Position numbers and translations under genes: made by a program. A DNA stretch of 62,958 nt, taken from the NCBI RefSeq assembly GCF_003265995.1, contig NZ_MVJN01000016.1, positions 1 to 62,958 of the forward strand, written 5' to 3'. Origin of the DNA: Legionella quinlivanii. Its GTDB lineage: Bacteria > Pseudomonadota > Gammaproteobacteria > Legionellales > Legionellaceae. Numbering within the stretch: position 1 is the stretch's first letter; each line of letters begins with the position of its first letter. Below, one piece after another: positions 50,680 through 59,639 of this stretch. A model generated the notes under the pieces. It saw only the letters and a program-made list of their open reading frames with translations, did not search any database and had not been told where the DNA came from.

Positions 50680-52992
50680 CTAACTCTCTTTCTTAATCCA
50701 ATCTTCAATCGCTAGAGTGCTCGCCATAACGGTATTCACTACCTGCTGGTAGTGAAATTCTAATTGTTCTTTTTCCCCTGATTTCCAGTATTGCTCGAAT
50801 GTTTGGCAGGCCATCTTCAATCGAATGGTACCCACATAAACAGCACCGCCTTTAATTTTATGAATGAGTTGCTGGGTTTTATCCCAATCCGCCACGTGGT
50901 GTGCAATTTTCAATTTTTCCATATCTTCAGGCAGGGAGTCTGTAATCATAAAGCGAAGCATCTCGGCAACACTGGCTTCATCACCCAGTGTTTTCATACC
51001 TTCTTCAATATCTAGTAAGGGGAACTCGGTCAACGCATTAGCTTGTTTTTCTTGTAGGTCAGTGCTTGGTGGAGAGGCTTCTTCTTTTCGGTGCCCGGGA
51101 ATAAAGGCTTTCACAATATCCGCACAGTTTTTAGCGGTTAGCGGCTTGGTTAGCACTGCATTCATTCCGGCATCAATACACCGTTTTTTATTCTCATCGC
51201 CTGCATGCGCGGTCAATGCGATAATAGGAACGTGGACTTTATGTACTAATTCTTGCACTCGAATGGCATGGGTCACCTCATAACCGTCCAAATCAGGTAA
51301 ACCAATATCCATAAAAATCAGATCATAGGGCTGAATTTTCGTGAGTTCCAGAGCCTTTCGACCAGTGTTAGCTATGTCGACCAGGCAATTTAAAGCAGAA
51401 AGCATTGATTTGGCAACGGCTTGCGCGATGACATTATCTTCTACCACCAATACACGGTGCTCACCTGAGAAGTCCAGCGGTTGAAGCGGTTTAAATTCCT
51501 GTGCATAGGTTTTGGTGTACAACTCATCCGTCGCATTTTCCAAGTGTTCTTCAATGCCGGACTCGTCAGCGATTAACGACTCTTTGAGGGGAATAAGGCA
51601 AGTAAATCGAGAACCCTTTCGCGGTTCGCTTGTAACATAAATTTCCCCCTCCAGCTCATCAATGAATTGTTTAACTACCGAAAGCCCAAGGCCAGCGCCT
51701 TTATAAATGCCCTGATAAGAGGGTGTTAATCGTTTAAATTGAAGATAAATTTCTTGTTGCTTTTCCTTAGGAATACCCATTCCTGAATCTTCCACAACGA
51801 TTTGAGCGATAATATCTCGTCCAGATTGCCTGGCGAGAGTAACGGATAAAGAAACAAAACCTGTGTCTGTGAAATTGAGAGCATTGGCAACGAGCTCAAG
51901 AACTATTCGATGAATGCGAATTTTATCGCCTATAAAATAAATGGGCATCTTTGGGTCATAATGAAGACGAAGCGATAGCCGCTTATGGGCGGCTTTGGAT
52001 CGGTTTAACTCAATGATATGTTGCAGGCTATCTTTTAAATTAAATTTTTTTCGCAGCATCGGAATATCACCCGAACTGACGCGAATCGCTTCCAGAATTT
52101 CGTCTAATAATTCGAGTAAGGCATGACTGGAGGCAACAAGATTATCCACATATTCTTTCAAATGAGGGTTTTGTGTTTCCATTTTTAAAATATCAGCAAA
52201 TCCAACAATCCCTGTAAGGGGGGTGCGAATGTCATGACGCATATTTTCAAGAAACTCCGTCTTCGCTTGGCTGGCTGCTTCCGCCTTTTCTTTTGCGTCT
52301 TGCAATGAATGTTGCATCTGTTTTTGTTCAGTAATGTCTGTATAAATGGCCAGTACCCCATCGACCTTGCCATTTGAATCGAAAAGGGGAACTTTAGAGG
52401 TCAGCAATACGCGTGTTCCTTGGCCCGGCAGGGTTTGAACTTCTTCGATATTGAGTTTTGCTTTTCCTGAGTTAATAATCTCCTGATCGTCGCGGCGATA
52501 GGCCTCACTTTGTGTTTTAGGAGTTGGCAGGTCAAAATCGGTTTTCCCGATGATTGCGCTATTTGAAGGGAGTCCCATGGCATCTGCCATGGTTTGATTG
52601 CAACCGAGATAGATTAAATCTTTATTTTTCCAGAAAATTGTAAAATTAGGCAGTAAATCAATGATAGACATCTGCAATAGTTTGGCTTTTTCGATGGCTT
52701 GAATGAGGGTATTAACGGGTTGTGACTGTAAAACCCAATTCCCTTGATGCGGATAAAAAGCCCACTGTAAATGCAAATCCCCGTGAATCGTTAGAGGCAT
52801 GCTGTCTAATGTAACCCGGTCGTTTAACAGCGATATACTCAATGAACTCAACGCAGAAATAGTGGACAAGAATTTATTGTGATATTGGCCAATCTGCTGG
52901 ATAAATGCGGAATTGCAGTGTTCGATGAGTCCTTCCTTTGTGCTTATCAATGCTGGGAAGGGGTAGTCTTCCAAATCCTTTTTATTAGTCAT
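50680..52992 (-). CDS. Cytosolic hybrid sensor kinase (PAS-HisKA-HATPase-REC-Hpt)
   Basis: A 770-residue hybrid kinase with no membrane helix. PAS-type sensing domains: about 1-100 (degenerate) and 105-225 (TIFWKNKDLIYLGCNQTMADAMGL, ending IYTDITEQ). HisKA has ENMRHDIRTPLTGIVGFAD, His near 254. HATPase: LELVANALNF, VEDSGMGIPKE, GAGLGLSVVKQF. The receiver domain has VLVVEDNVIA and FMDIGLPDLDG, Asp near 561. A C-terminal Hpt domain has LIHKIKGGAVYVG, His near 710. It is a complete phosphorelay in one chain; the output regulator is not in the window. 39 bp downstream of the FAD oxidoreductase gene. Confidence 0.93.
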   Translation of the reverse strand: MTNKKDLEDYPFPALISTKEGLIEHCNSAFIQQIGQYHNKFLSTISALSSLSISLLNDRVTLDSMPLTIHGDLHLQWAFYPHQGNWVLQSQPVNTLIQAIEKAKLLQMSIIDLLPNFTIFWKNKDLIYLGCNQTMADAMGLPSNSAIIGKTDFDLPTPKTQSEAYRRDDQEIINSGKAKLNIEEVQTLPGQGTRVLLTSKVPLFDSNGKVDGVLAIYTDITEQKQMQHSLQDAKEKAEAASQAKTEFLENMRHDIRTPLTGIVGFADILKMETQNPHLKEYVDNLVASSHALLELLDEILEAIRVSSGDIPMLRKKFNLKDSLQHIIELNRSKAAHKRLSLRLHYDPKMPIYFIGDKIRIHRIVLELVANALNFTDTGFVSLSVTLARQSGRDIIAQIVVEDSGMGIPKEKQQEIYLQFKRLTPSYQGIYKGAGLGLSVVKQFIDELEGEIYVTSEPRKGSRFTCLIPLKESLIADESGIEEHLENATDELYTKTYAQEFKPLQPLDFSGEHRVLVVEDNVIAQAVAKSMLSALNCLVDIANTGRKALELTKIQPYDLIFMDIGLPDLDGYEVTHAIRVQELVHKVHVPIIALTAHAGDENKKRCIDAGMNAVLTKPLTAKNCADIVKAFIPGHRKEEASPPSTDLQEKQANALTEFPLLDIEEGMKTLGDEASVAEMLRFMITDSLPEDMEKLKIAHHVADWDKTQQLIHKIKGGAVYVGTIRLKMACQTFEQYWKSGEKEQLEFHYQQVVNTVMASTLAIEDWIKKES

Positions 52993-53031
52993 TATTAACG
53001 ATTGCTGGTCTTTTTTAAAGCATAGCTGTTT

Positions 53032-54297
53032 TTATGAAAAAGAAGGTGGGGCATTCACATTTGTCTGTGAGTTTTTAATCTCATGGAATGTATGCAGGTT
53101 GGTGGTTGCCCGTATATCGCTGGGTTTTGTTAATATCTCGCCTAGCCCATGAGCAAGAATACCGTCAGAAGGATAGCGAAAACCGTTATGGATTTGAAGA
53201 TTGACATTTTTAAGAAGAGCGAGAGTGTCATTTTCGACATCAAAAATATTGCTCACTTTGCCTGGAACGATTGAAATCACATTGTCTTTTTCAAAGGTGA
53301 CTGCACTGCGAAACTCAGTTTGAGTTCTAAATTTAGCTAATACATTGCCTTGCCAGGCTCTAAATTGAAAGCGCTCGCCAAAATCCGGCCAAAACCGATT
53401 CATTTCGGCTTCACAACGGGGCTTAATCTCCGTTTTAATATATTCTTCATCAATCTGATTTAAAATCTTGTAGGCTTCTTCAGTAGTGGAACAAGATTCC
53501 ATAATGGTATATTGTCCATGCGTTAATAAATAACGGTGATTGAACGGCTTTGAATCCACTAGCGGCATAAGGCAAGGAAACAGGCCATCCATCATGATAA
53601 CAGAGAGGGGCTTTTGCCCGGGGTCGCTATCTTCATAAATTAATCCCAGGCAGGGTTGATAGGCGATTTCAAAGGGAAATGGTAATGCTTCTTTCGGTTG
53701 GAAGGATTGAAAGCTCGACGCGTTAATGACTTTATCAAAGGGAACACTTTGTCCATTCATATTAATAGACGCACCATGCTCGCCAGGTTGAAGTGCACTG
53801 ATTTCGGTATCTAACTGCAATTTGATACCAGCTTGATCCAATGCTTTGCGAAAATAATTTCGGAGCGGCTCACCAATTAAGATGCTAGGTTCTTTAATAT
53901 TATGTGCGCTAAACACATTCTCAAAATCCCATTCACTGGGGGAAACTGCTGTATCCTTCTGAAACTCATCACACACTGACTTAAACTCAGAAGTGGTGAC
54001 ATGAGAGGGTTTCCCCATCGAGTCGTTATTCCCAACCGCATAGATGGAGTATTCATGATCAACTACCAGGTCAGGATAGGTTGTCATAAATTTTTCAAAT
54101 CCTCGTCGACAACTTTCCCTGGTTTCGGGCGAACGCGGATAGTGAGAGCCACAATGCAGGCGAATTCCGAATTGGCCCGAAATACCCTGGAAAATATCCT
54201 TATTTTTATCAATTAAGGTGACTTTGTAACCTGCTTTGGCTAGAGCCAATGCAAGATGGCAACCATACCAGCCTGCTCCGATAATGGCAATTTCCAT
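53032..54297 (-). CDS. FAD-dependent oxidoreductase (DAO fold)
   Basis: A 421-residue protein with the N-terminal dinucleotide fold IAIIGAGWYGCHLALALAKAGYKVTLIDK (GxGxxG plus acidic residue), RLHCGSHYPRSPETRESC, and a C-terminal FAD-contact region (ISIVPGKVSNIFDVEND). D-amino-acid-oxidase/ThiO-type fold; the substrate is not readable. It shares the strand with the hybrid kinase directly downstream, so the kinase could respond to a compound this enzyme handles; that is only positional inference. Confidence 0.82.
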   Translation of the reverse strand: MEIAIIGAGWYGCHLALALAKAGYKVTLIDKNKDIFQGISGQFGIRLHCGSHYPRSPETRESCRRGFEKFMTTYPDLVVDHEYSIYAVGNNDSMGKPSHVTTSEFKSVCDEFQKDTAVSPSEWDFENVFSAHNIKEPSILIGEPLRNYFRKALDQAGIKLQLDTEISALQPGEHGASINMNGQSVPFDKVINASSFQSFQPKEALPFPFEIAYQPCLGLIYEDSDPGQKPLSVIMMDGLFPCLMPLVDSKPFNHRYLLTHGQYTIMESCSTTEEAYKILNQIDEEYIKTEIKPRCEAEMNRFWPDFGERFQFRAWQGNVLAKFRTQTEFRSAVTFEKDNVISIVPGKVSNIFDVENDTLALLKNVNLQIHNGFRYPSDGILAHGLGEILTKPSDIRATTNLHTFHEIKNSQTNVNAPPSFS

Positions 54298-54931
54298 AAT
54301 GCCTCTCCAGGGGACCTGCTTTTTAAAGTATGGATGATTTTTGGCTCAATTGGTGGCGTTACCTGGTTGATAGGTGTATGGATGTATACGGGGCTCAAAG
54401 GGAGTAGCCAGATTATATTCAAACTAATTTATTAATACTTATCAATGGCATAACATCGGAAATGCATTTAAAGAAGACAGTGTCAAAATGTCAAGACTGG
54501 TTCTTCTAAAAAAAAGGCGATACAATGCACTTCCCCAAAATATGCCTGTTTTCCTGGCTTTGTGGATAAGTTTTCCGTATCCCCCCCTCATCACCTTCTC
54601 CAAACGTCTCGCTTACTTCATAACCTCTTGACCATAAAGGCCTGTCAGGCATTCTGTGGGGAAAATACTCTTGCCAGTTATCCACAAAATCTGTGGATAA
54701 CCGTGTGTATAGAATGTGGCACCCCTTATATCTAAGGAAAAATGAACGCTGCCCAGACATTTTTCAATGTGTATCGCTGCCAAGGACACCTAACGTTCCT
54801 CCGCTTGCCCAAATGTTGATGGCATTGGCGTCTTTTAGTCGCTTCGCCAATTAAAAATCAAGAATTCAAAGCTTTGAACCTGGTTAGAAAGTATCTTGCT
54901 ATTATTGGCTCAACACCTTAAGACAAAGGAG
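54298..54931. other. Gene-free stretch with three perfect DnaA boxes
   Basis: No convincing gene in 634 bp. An 84-codon minus frame at 54506-54760 has no start signal or recognisable content and crosses the boxes. TGTGGATAA at 54561-54569 and 54692-54700 and TTATCCACA at 54678-54686 are all perfect DnaA-box consensus. The last two face each other five bases apart. No dnaA, dnaN, gyrB or rpmH is near, so this is not an obvious oriC. It may titrate DnaA or be part of a lost replicon. Confidence 0.65.
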
Positions 54932-55474
54932 TTAATATGCTGCCGACTGCGGATTTGCCAACCAATCTTCATAGGTTAGTGCAAAACGAAAATGATCTTG
55001 CCAGATGCCATTAATTTTCAAATAACGTGGGGAAAAGCCTTCTTTGATGAAACCGTTTTTTATTGCCAGTTGTATCGATGCCGTATTTGTAGGCTGGATA
55101 TTCGCTTCAATTCGATGAAGATTTAATGTTGTGAATATTTCACTAAGTACTAATTTTAATGCCTGACTCATCAATCCTTTTCCAGCATACTCTGCGTTGG
55201 CGTAATACCCTAAATAAGCACTTTTAAATAAACCATGCATAATGCCACTGACATTAAAAACGCCTATTATTTTTTGGTCATCATTCCAGGCAATGTAGTA
55301 TTGTTCCGTTTCTTGTTTGTTCTTCTTTAAATAAGTTTGAAATTCTTCAGGGGTACAGGGCGCAGTCACAAAAGGGAAATGAAAATCCCGGCTATTTTTC
55401 ATTGTAGAAATAAATACAGTTTCATCCTGAGCGCAAGGTCGGGCAAGTAAAATCATTTTTAACTCATCAGACAT
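54932..55474 (-). CDS. GNAT-family acetyltransferase, RimJ/RimL-like
   Basis: A 180-residue enzyme of the RimJ type: YYIAWNDDQKIIGVFNVSGIM, then SAYLGYYANAEYAGKGLMSQALKLVLSEIF (acetyl-CoA loop AGKGLM), NLHRIEANIQPTNTASIQLAIKNGFIKEG and a final HFRFALT. The family acetylates N-termini or small molecules. 21 bp downstream of the MFS gene on the same strand, so likely one operon. Confidence 0.88.
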   Translation of the reverse strand: MSDELKMILLARPCAQDETVFISTMKNSRDFHFPFVTAPCTPEEFQTYLKKNKQETEQYYIAWNDDQKIIGVFNVSGIMHGLFKSAYLGYYANAEYAGKGLMSQALKLVLSEIFTTLNLHRIEANIQPTNTASIQLAIKNGFIKEGFSPRYLKINGIWQDHFRFALTYEDWLANPQSAAY

Positions 55475-55495
55475 TTAATTCGGCAGAACATTTTA

Positions 55496-56689
55496 TCACC
55501 CTGGATCTTTTTCTTGGCAAATAAATAAAATAAATAAGAAAAAACCAAGTATACCAGCTAAAATCCAACATGCATTATAGCTATAATATTCCATTAAGAG
55601 GCCTGATACGACAGGTCCAACAATCAGGCCTGAGGTATATGCGCTTCTCCAGGCACCGGCCGCCATCCCTTTTCTTTTTTTTCCTGCAGACTCATAGCAT
55701 TCCACAAAAGATGTGGGCATGAATAACATTTCTCCTAGGATAAACGTTAAGCAGGCCAGCATTGCTGCTGCAATACTGTTTACTATCAGCAATGCAAATA
55801 AGCCTGCACCTAATAAAAATCCGCCAATTGCCAATTGATGATTGATTTTTAAGGGGGATGCTATTTTTGTTATTTTGACTTGAAATAAGGAAACAATAAT
55901 AGGATCTAGCCAGAAAAGGGTTGCAGTGATAGTAAAATTTGAAAACGTTTCATTTAGAAAAAGCGGGTAAGCAATACGTTGCTGAGCGTAGATAATTCCT
56001 GCTACAAACACTGCGCTAACGGTAATATAAAGCCGTTTATTGTTGCCGTGCTGCTGGTTTATTTCCTTTTCTTCGTGAGGCGAGTTCGCAAGAGAGTATT
56101 TATCTATATGCAGATACTTCATTGCATTCAGAGCAAAAAGAAGGAAAAACAGACCAATTATTTCAAAAATTTGTCCATAATATTGTGCTGCAAAAAACAT
56201 AATCAATAGTATGGAGCAGCTGCTACCAAGGTTTTCGCTTACCACTTTCATACTTTGTACAAAACGAAGGCTGTTTTGATCTTGCGGAGCGTGTTGCAAT
56301 AAAAGGCTATTATTCGTAGTGAGAAAAATACTTGTTGCAATCCCGATAATGAATGCACATCCAGATATTGCAAGAAAATCAGTACTTTGAGGCAGGCAGA
56401 AAAAACTTAGCCCCAGAACGAGAAAACTGATGATAATAATATTTTTACAACTCATTCTGTCTGCTAAGTATGTGGAGCATAGCGCGCCTGATAATGCTCC
56501 AAATCCAACCACTGATCCAACCTGACCAATTTGCAATTTTGTTAATGGTGTAGACGTTCCTAAATATAATGATAAGTAGTAAGCAATTCCTCCTGCTGCA
56601 CATTCCAGGAACGAAAAAAGAAGAAGCAAATAGCAGGTTTTTGAAAGTCGGGGCAGTGAACTTAATCGATGAGACAGTACAGCAAACAT
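55496..56689 (-). CDS. MFS transporter, drug-efflux-like
   Basis: A 397-residue permease with about twelve helices. FLECAAGGIAYYLSLYLG in helix 1, loop 2-3 as TYLADRMSCKNIIIISF, GIATSIFLTTNNSLLLQHAP, and GAWRSAYTSGLIVGPVVSGLLMEYY in the C-half. Resembles the MdtH/YdeE type multidrug exporters; the substrate is unknown. Paired with the acetyltransferase, which fits a modify-and-export unit. Confidence 0.87.
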   Translation of the reverse strand: MFAVLSHRLSSLPRLSKTCYLLLLFSFLECAAGGIAYYLSLYLGTSTPLTKLQIGQVGSVVGFGALSGALCSTYLADRMSCKNIIIISFLVLGLSFFCLPQSTDFLAISGCAFIIGIATSIFLTTNNSLLLQHAPQDQNSLRFVQSMKVVSENLGSSCSILLIMFFAAQYYGQIFEIIGLFFLLFALNAMKYLHIDKYSLANSPHEEKEINQQHGNNKRLYITVSAVFVAGIIYAQQRIAYPLFLNETFSNFTITATLFWLDPIIVSLFQVKITKIASPLKINHQLAIGGFLLGAGLFALLIVNSIAAAMLACLTFILGEMLFMPTSFVECYESAGKKRKGMAAGAWRSAYTSGLIVGPVVSGLLMEYYSYNACWILAGILGFFLFILFICQEKDPG

Positions 56690-56774
56690 ATTTTTCCTTA
56701 AATATCAGAATTTCTAATCTATGAAATTAACAGATCAAGAATTCTGAGCGAGTGTATGTGGTTATTAGACAGTT

Positions 56775-57251
56775 TTATTTTATGAATGTTGCTTTAACTC
56801 TTTTTGAAACAAGCATGTAGGGTATCCATATAACAGCCACAATTACCGAATGCGCAAGCTCCCTAATTGTATCAGGGTCAAATACAGGTTCGTCTGGTGC
56901 AACCATCTTTACTGCAAACGCGTCTGCAACAATAAATACTATGCTAAAAATAGCGATTCCAATAAACCATTTTGGAAAGTTTCTGCTCTTGGAAAAAAAC
57001 AGGTATGCAAGATAAAGCAAGAGCATGAGCAAAATAAAATTGATCGATAATTCTCCGATTATAATAGGTCCCCAAAGTGGGTTATATCCCTCACTTCCTT
57101 TAGTGGTCAGTGCTTCCCATGTACCTGAGGAAAATATTTGAGGATAGGTAGTCAAGAGGGTAAAGACAATCCTTATCGGAGCCAGAACCATTCCTATAGC
57201 CACTAATATCAGCCATCCATTGATACCTTCAGGATTCTTTTTTATGTCCAT
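56775..57251 (-). CDS. DUF2569 membrane protein
   Basis: A 158-residue protein with four membrane helices. The DUF2569 start GINGWLILVAIGMVLAPIRI is clear, as are NFPKWFIGIAIFSIVFIVAD and the final helix with VAVIWIPYMLVSKRVKATFI. Function of the family is unknown. It starts 2 bp after the small frame at 57254-57463. Confidence 0.88.
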   Translation of the reverse strand: MDIKKNPEGINGWLILVAIGMVLAPIRIVFTLLTTYPQIFSSGTWEALTTKGSEGYNPLWGPIIIGELSINFILLMLLLYLAYLFFSKSRNFPKWFIGIAIFSIVFIVADAFAVKMVAPDEPVFDPDTIRELAHSVIVAVIWIPYMLVSKRVKATFIK

Positions 57252-57253
57252 AA

Positions 57254-57463
57254 TTACACCTGATAATGCTGTTTCATAAATGCGAGTGCTATTTTTTTGT
57301 ATATTACGTTACATAGGGGATTTTGCCAATAATTGAATATGAACTGTTTGGGTCTACACCAGAACCAATCATTTCTGCGCCTTGCCATCATTAAATGCCA
57401 ACCAAAATTTTGGTTGCGTTTCGGACGAGGCGCGTTGTTTCCATTGTTGTCACTATTTGTCAT
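57254..57463 (-). CDS. Possible small basic protein
   Basis: A 69-residue frame starting MTNSDNNGNNAPRPKRNQNFG, rich in Asn, Arg and Trp, with a terminal segment rich in Tyr, Lys and Phe. I recognise no family. It contains the 18-bp palindrome at 57399-57416. Its end abuts the DUF2569 ATG, which could mean translational coupling, but the composition could equally be chance or a degraded gene fragment. Confidence 0.3.
   Translation of the reverse strand: MTNSDNNGNNAPRPKRNQNFGWHLMMARRRNDWFWCRPKQFIFNYWQNPLCNVIYKKIALAFMKQHYQV
57399..57416. repeat. 18-bp perfect palindrome
   Basis: CAACCAAAATTTTGGTTG is fully self-complementary. It lies in the roughly 300-bp stretch between the DUF2569 gene and the lone ATPase gene. 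It may be an operator or a cruciform/hairpin seed. Confidence 0.55.
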
Positions 57464-57512
57464 TCAAATCCCCATCAGTTCCTCTCAGGGGTTCAAAAGA
57501 TGAGTATAACAG

Positions 57513-57545
57513 TGTCGTACTCAAGACGCGCAAATCTCACGCAGG
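57513..57545. repeat. Short repeat TGTCGTACTCAA, copy 1
   Basis: TGTCGTACTCAAGACGCGCA continuing into AATCTCACGCAGG lies about 10 bp beyond the stop of the minus-strand ATPase gene. It resembles 59753-59785 (TGTCGTACTCAAACACGTAA then ATTTAATACGAGG), which sits at the stop of the minus-strand membrane protein gene. The first 12 bases are identical. Confidence 0.5.
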
Positions 57546-57553
57546 ATAAAGGA

Positions 57554-58354
57554 TTAAAGAAAACGATAATTATCATTATTAAACTGTAAAAAGGATTTTT
57601 GCTTTTGGTAATGAATTGATTTAACTAAAACGATTCCGCGTTCGTCTTTATTTTCTTGTTGCTGAGGTTCTATATGAATCACGTGTGTGAAATGCCTGCT
57701 GATTGAACGTCCGCCTGCAATATACTCCAAAGATTCAAAATTAAATTCTTTATTGACTTGGCTGAGTATTAATACCCTCAATGCATGTTGCTGTGCAATT
57801 AATTTCAATTCACGCACAAAATCATTATATGGATCCATTTCTTCATGGGACATAATAGCTTGTAAATAATCAACAATTAATAAAGAACCAGGCTTATCTT
57901 TTTTAATTTTTTCAATTATAGTTTTTTGATCAAAACAGTTTTCCACTATCTCTATGTATTGCTCTTGTTGCAAATCACACTCAACATTGGAAAATGAAAT
58001 TTGATTTAAACGCTCAAAAATGAAGGATGCATTAACATGTAAAGAGTAATATTTGACCGATAATTTTAATTGAGATGCACACAAAGCAAGGTTAAGAGCA
58101 AAAGATAATTTTCCTGCTCCTTCCGCAGCAGATAACAATAACATTTCTCCAGGAAGAAATGATTGCCAAATGGACTCAAGATTATTCATGCGTACTGATT
58201 TAAAATATTTCTGCATTAATGTCCAATGAGTAAATCCATAATCATTGGCAACAAGATCAAGAGCTTGGCTTAGCGGAATGCTCTTAGCTGAGGCTATTTG
58301 TTTTGCAGATAATTTAAGAGACTTTATTGAAGGAATACTTTTAGGCAAAGACAT
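57554..58354 (-). CDS. Lone DnaB/RecA-fold ATPase-like protein
   Basis: A 266-residue protein. About 45 residues at the start (SAKQIASAKSIPLSQALDLV followed by GFTHWTLMQKYF) resemble a small helical DNA- or partner-binding element. A RecA-type core follows: the P-loop is LLLSAAEGAGKLSFALNLAL (GAGKL, last position Leu), Walker B is GSLLIVDYLQAIM, and VLILSQVNKEF is a DnaB-like sensor/loop motif. The DnaB N-terminal primase-binding domain is missing. Start MSLPKSIPSIKSL at 58354 is chosen over an upstream codon. Plasmid- or island-borne relatives are likely; no replication genes are beside it. Confidence 0.72.
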   Translation of the reverse strand: MSLPKSIPSIKSLKLSAKQIASAKSIPLSQALDLVANDYGFTHWTLMQKYFKSVRMNNLESIWQSFLPGEMLLLSAAEGAGKLSFALNLALCASQLKLSVKYYSLHVNASFIFERLNQISFSNVECDLQQEQYIEIVENCFDQKTIIEKIKKDKPGSLLIVDYLQAIMSHEEMDPYNDFVRELKLIAQQHALRVLILSQVNKEFNFESLEYIAGGRSISRHFTHVIHIEPQQQENKDERGIVLVKSIHYQKQKSFLQFNNDNYRFL

Positions 58355-58369
58355 TATTTCGATTCTCAT

Positions 58370-58729
58370 ATTAGCGAAAAATAAACACTCCCTTCCTAAT
58401 ATTTATTTTTCTAAATATAAAAATCGAATTTCCTACTCACTGAGAGTTTTGCACTGGAAGGGGGCTCGCTTAGGAAAAGCGTTATTTTGTAAGTTATAAA
58501 AAATAGTTTTATTTGTCAAATGAAAAAATTGCGCTTAATTTAAGAGGGTATGGAATATAGTTTCGTCCAAAATGGAGAGCCTATGAATTTTTTCGATTTA
58601 TTAATACTCATATGGGAACCCTTAGGATGAGTGAAGTTTCACAGCAACTTATAATACATTGCAAAATGTGAAGGCGGCTAAAACCTGGTGATACGCCTAC
58701 GTGCAACCAAAATATTTGCTATATGTTAG
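58370..58729. other. AT-rich intergenic stretch with a repeat flanking the next gene
   Basis: No gene seen in about 360 bp. Nearest the secreted-protein gene, 58658-58699 (ATTGCAAAATGTGAAGGCGG then CTAAAACCTGGTGATACGCC) is an imperfect copy of 59477-59520. TTTCGTCCAAAATGGA at 58562-58577 resembles TTCGTCCAATATGGA near 62394, upstream of the Fic gene. Confidence 0.5.
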
Positions 58730-59350
58730 CTAGCTTAAGTTTTCTTCTACCTCTGAAAATTTGAAAAAAGGAAATTCCTTTATTATTTTTTGTTGTTCAG
58801 GCCAGCTCATTGTTAAGGGCATTACGTCTGTTTCAAACAAATAATAATACACAGAAGGGATATCAAAAGGCATTACATTTTCAATGACATAATATTGTAC
58901 ACGAGCTGCGCCAGCACCCGAGTCGGATAAAGCTTCGACAATGCATAAATAAGTGTGTTCCCTATATACAATTTTCAACCATTCGGCATGACGTGATATC
59001 ATACCTCCAGGTCCAATGTAAGGATTTATAGAAAGATTAATTGCTTTTTCTAATAATAAATTATAACCATTTATAAACACTGCAGAATCCTCATGACATT
59101 CTGAAGTTCCATAATGAATACCATCCCCAATGGTTTCTATTTCTACATAACATCTGTCTTTGGCGCAAAACAAACCGCCATCATCCCACCAATGTGCACC
59201 AGGTTGTGGCATCTTTTTAATAATCATACCTGCCCCCATGCTCATATTATTCCTGCAGGCATCGACCACTTCCCCTGGAGGAATGGCGTTAAGTTGTAAT
59301 GAATAAAGAAGGATAAAAGTAAGTGGGAAAAATTTAAGTTGTAAAGACAT
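58730..59350 (-). CDS. Small secreted hypothetical protein
   Basis: A 206-residue protein. Start MSLQLKFFPLTFILLYSLQLNA at 59350 gives a clear signal peptide; a longer frame from 59464 would bury it. The mature part has paired cysteines (AKDRCYVEIETIG, GTSECHED), the opening motif IPPGEVVDACRNN and an aromatic C-terminal half. No family recognised. It is flanked on both sides by imperfect copies of a ~43-bp repeat, as in a transferred cassette. Confidence 0.7.
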   Translation of the reverse strand: MSLQLKFFPLTFILLYSLQLNAIPPGEVVDACRNNMSMGAGMIIKKMPQPGAHWWDDGGLFCAKDRCYVEIETIGDGIHYGTSECHEDSAVFINGYNLLLEKAINLSINPYIGPGGMISRHAEWLKIVYREHTYLCIVEALSDSGAGAARVQYYVIENVMPFDIPSVYYYLFETDVMPLTMSWPEQQKIIKEFPFFKFSEVEENLS

Positions 59351-59476
59351 TAAAATACTTAAATGTGAATAAATTCGCTCTATTATAAAATAATGAATGA
59401 TACACGTCGCCATTATGATGAATGGATAACCAATGCGCAGATCTATAGTATTCAATAAGTCCACATGCCCACTTCA

Positions 59477-59520
59477 ATTGCAAAGGGTGGGGACGGTTGA
59501 AACCAGGTATGAGGCGCCTG
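59477..59520. repeat. Direct repeat flanking the secreted-protein gene, copy 2
   Basis: ATTGCAAAGGGTGGGGACGG continuing TTGAAACCAGGTATGAGGCG aligns base by base with 58658-58699, about three quarters identical by eye. The pair brackets the gene at 58730-59350 in the same orientation. Confidence 0.5.
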
Positions 59521-59639
59521 CCTCCATGGCTTTGTTTAGAGAGGAAGATATTTGACTAAAGATTTGAAACTTGAACAGCATCCTGTTTGAATTCTAAACT
59601 AAAATACGGTCTCTTTCTTTGATTCATTACTTTCACTCC

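Noticed and set aside
54336-54434. Short plus-strand frame with a hydrophobic stretch (GGVTWLIGVWMYTGL)
   Set aside because: Only about 33 codons from the ATG, no ribosome-binding site, and the frame is merely an extension of sequence antisense to the start of the oxidoreductase gene.
54506-54760. 84-codon minus-strand frame across the DnaA boxes
   Set aside because: No ribosome-binding site, no recognisable protein pattern, and the repeated TTATCCACA sites explain its sequence better than coding constraint.
57563-57581. GATAATTATCATTATT resembling a Fur box
   Set aside because: It lies in the coding end of the ATPase gene with no promoter or downstream gene on either strand to control, and only part of the palindrome is conserved.
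58640-58710. Integron attC site next to the secreted-protein gene
   Set aside because: The RYYYAAC and GTRRRRY-type core ends are not present in the right places, so the flanking repeats cannot be called attC sites.
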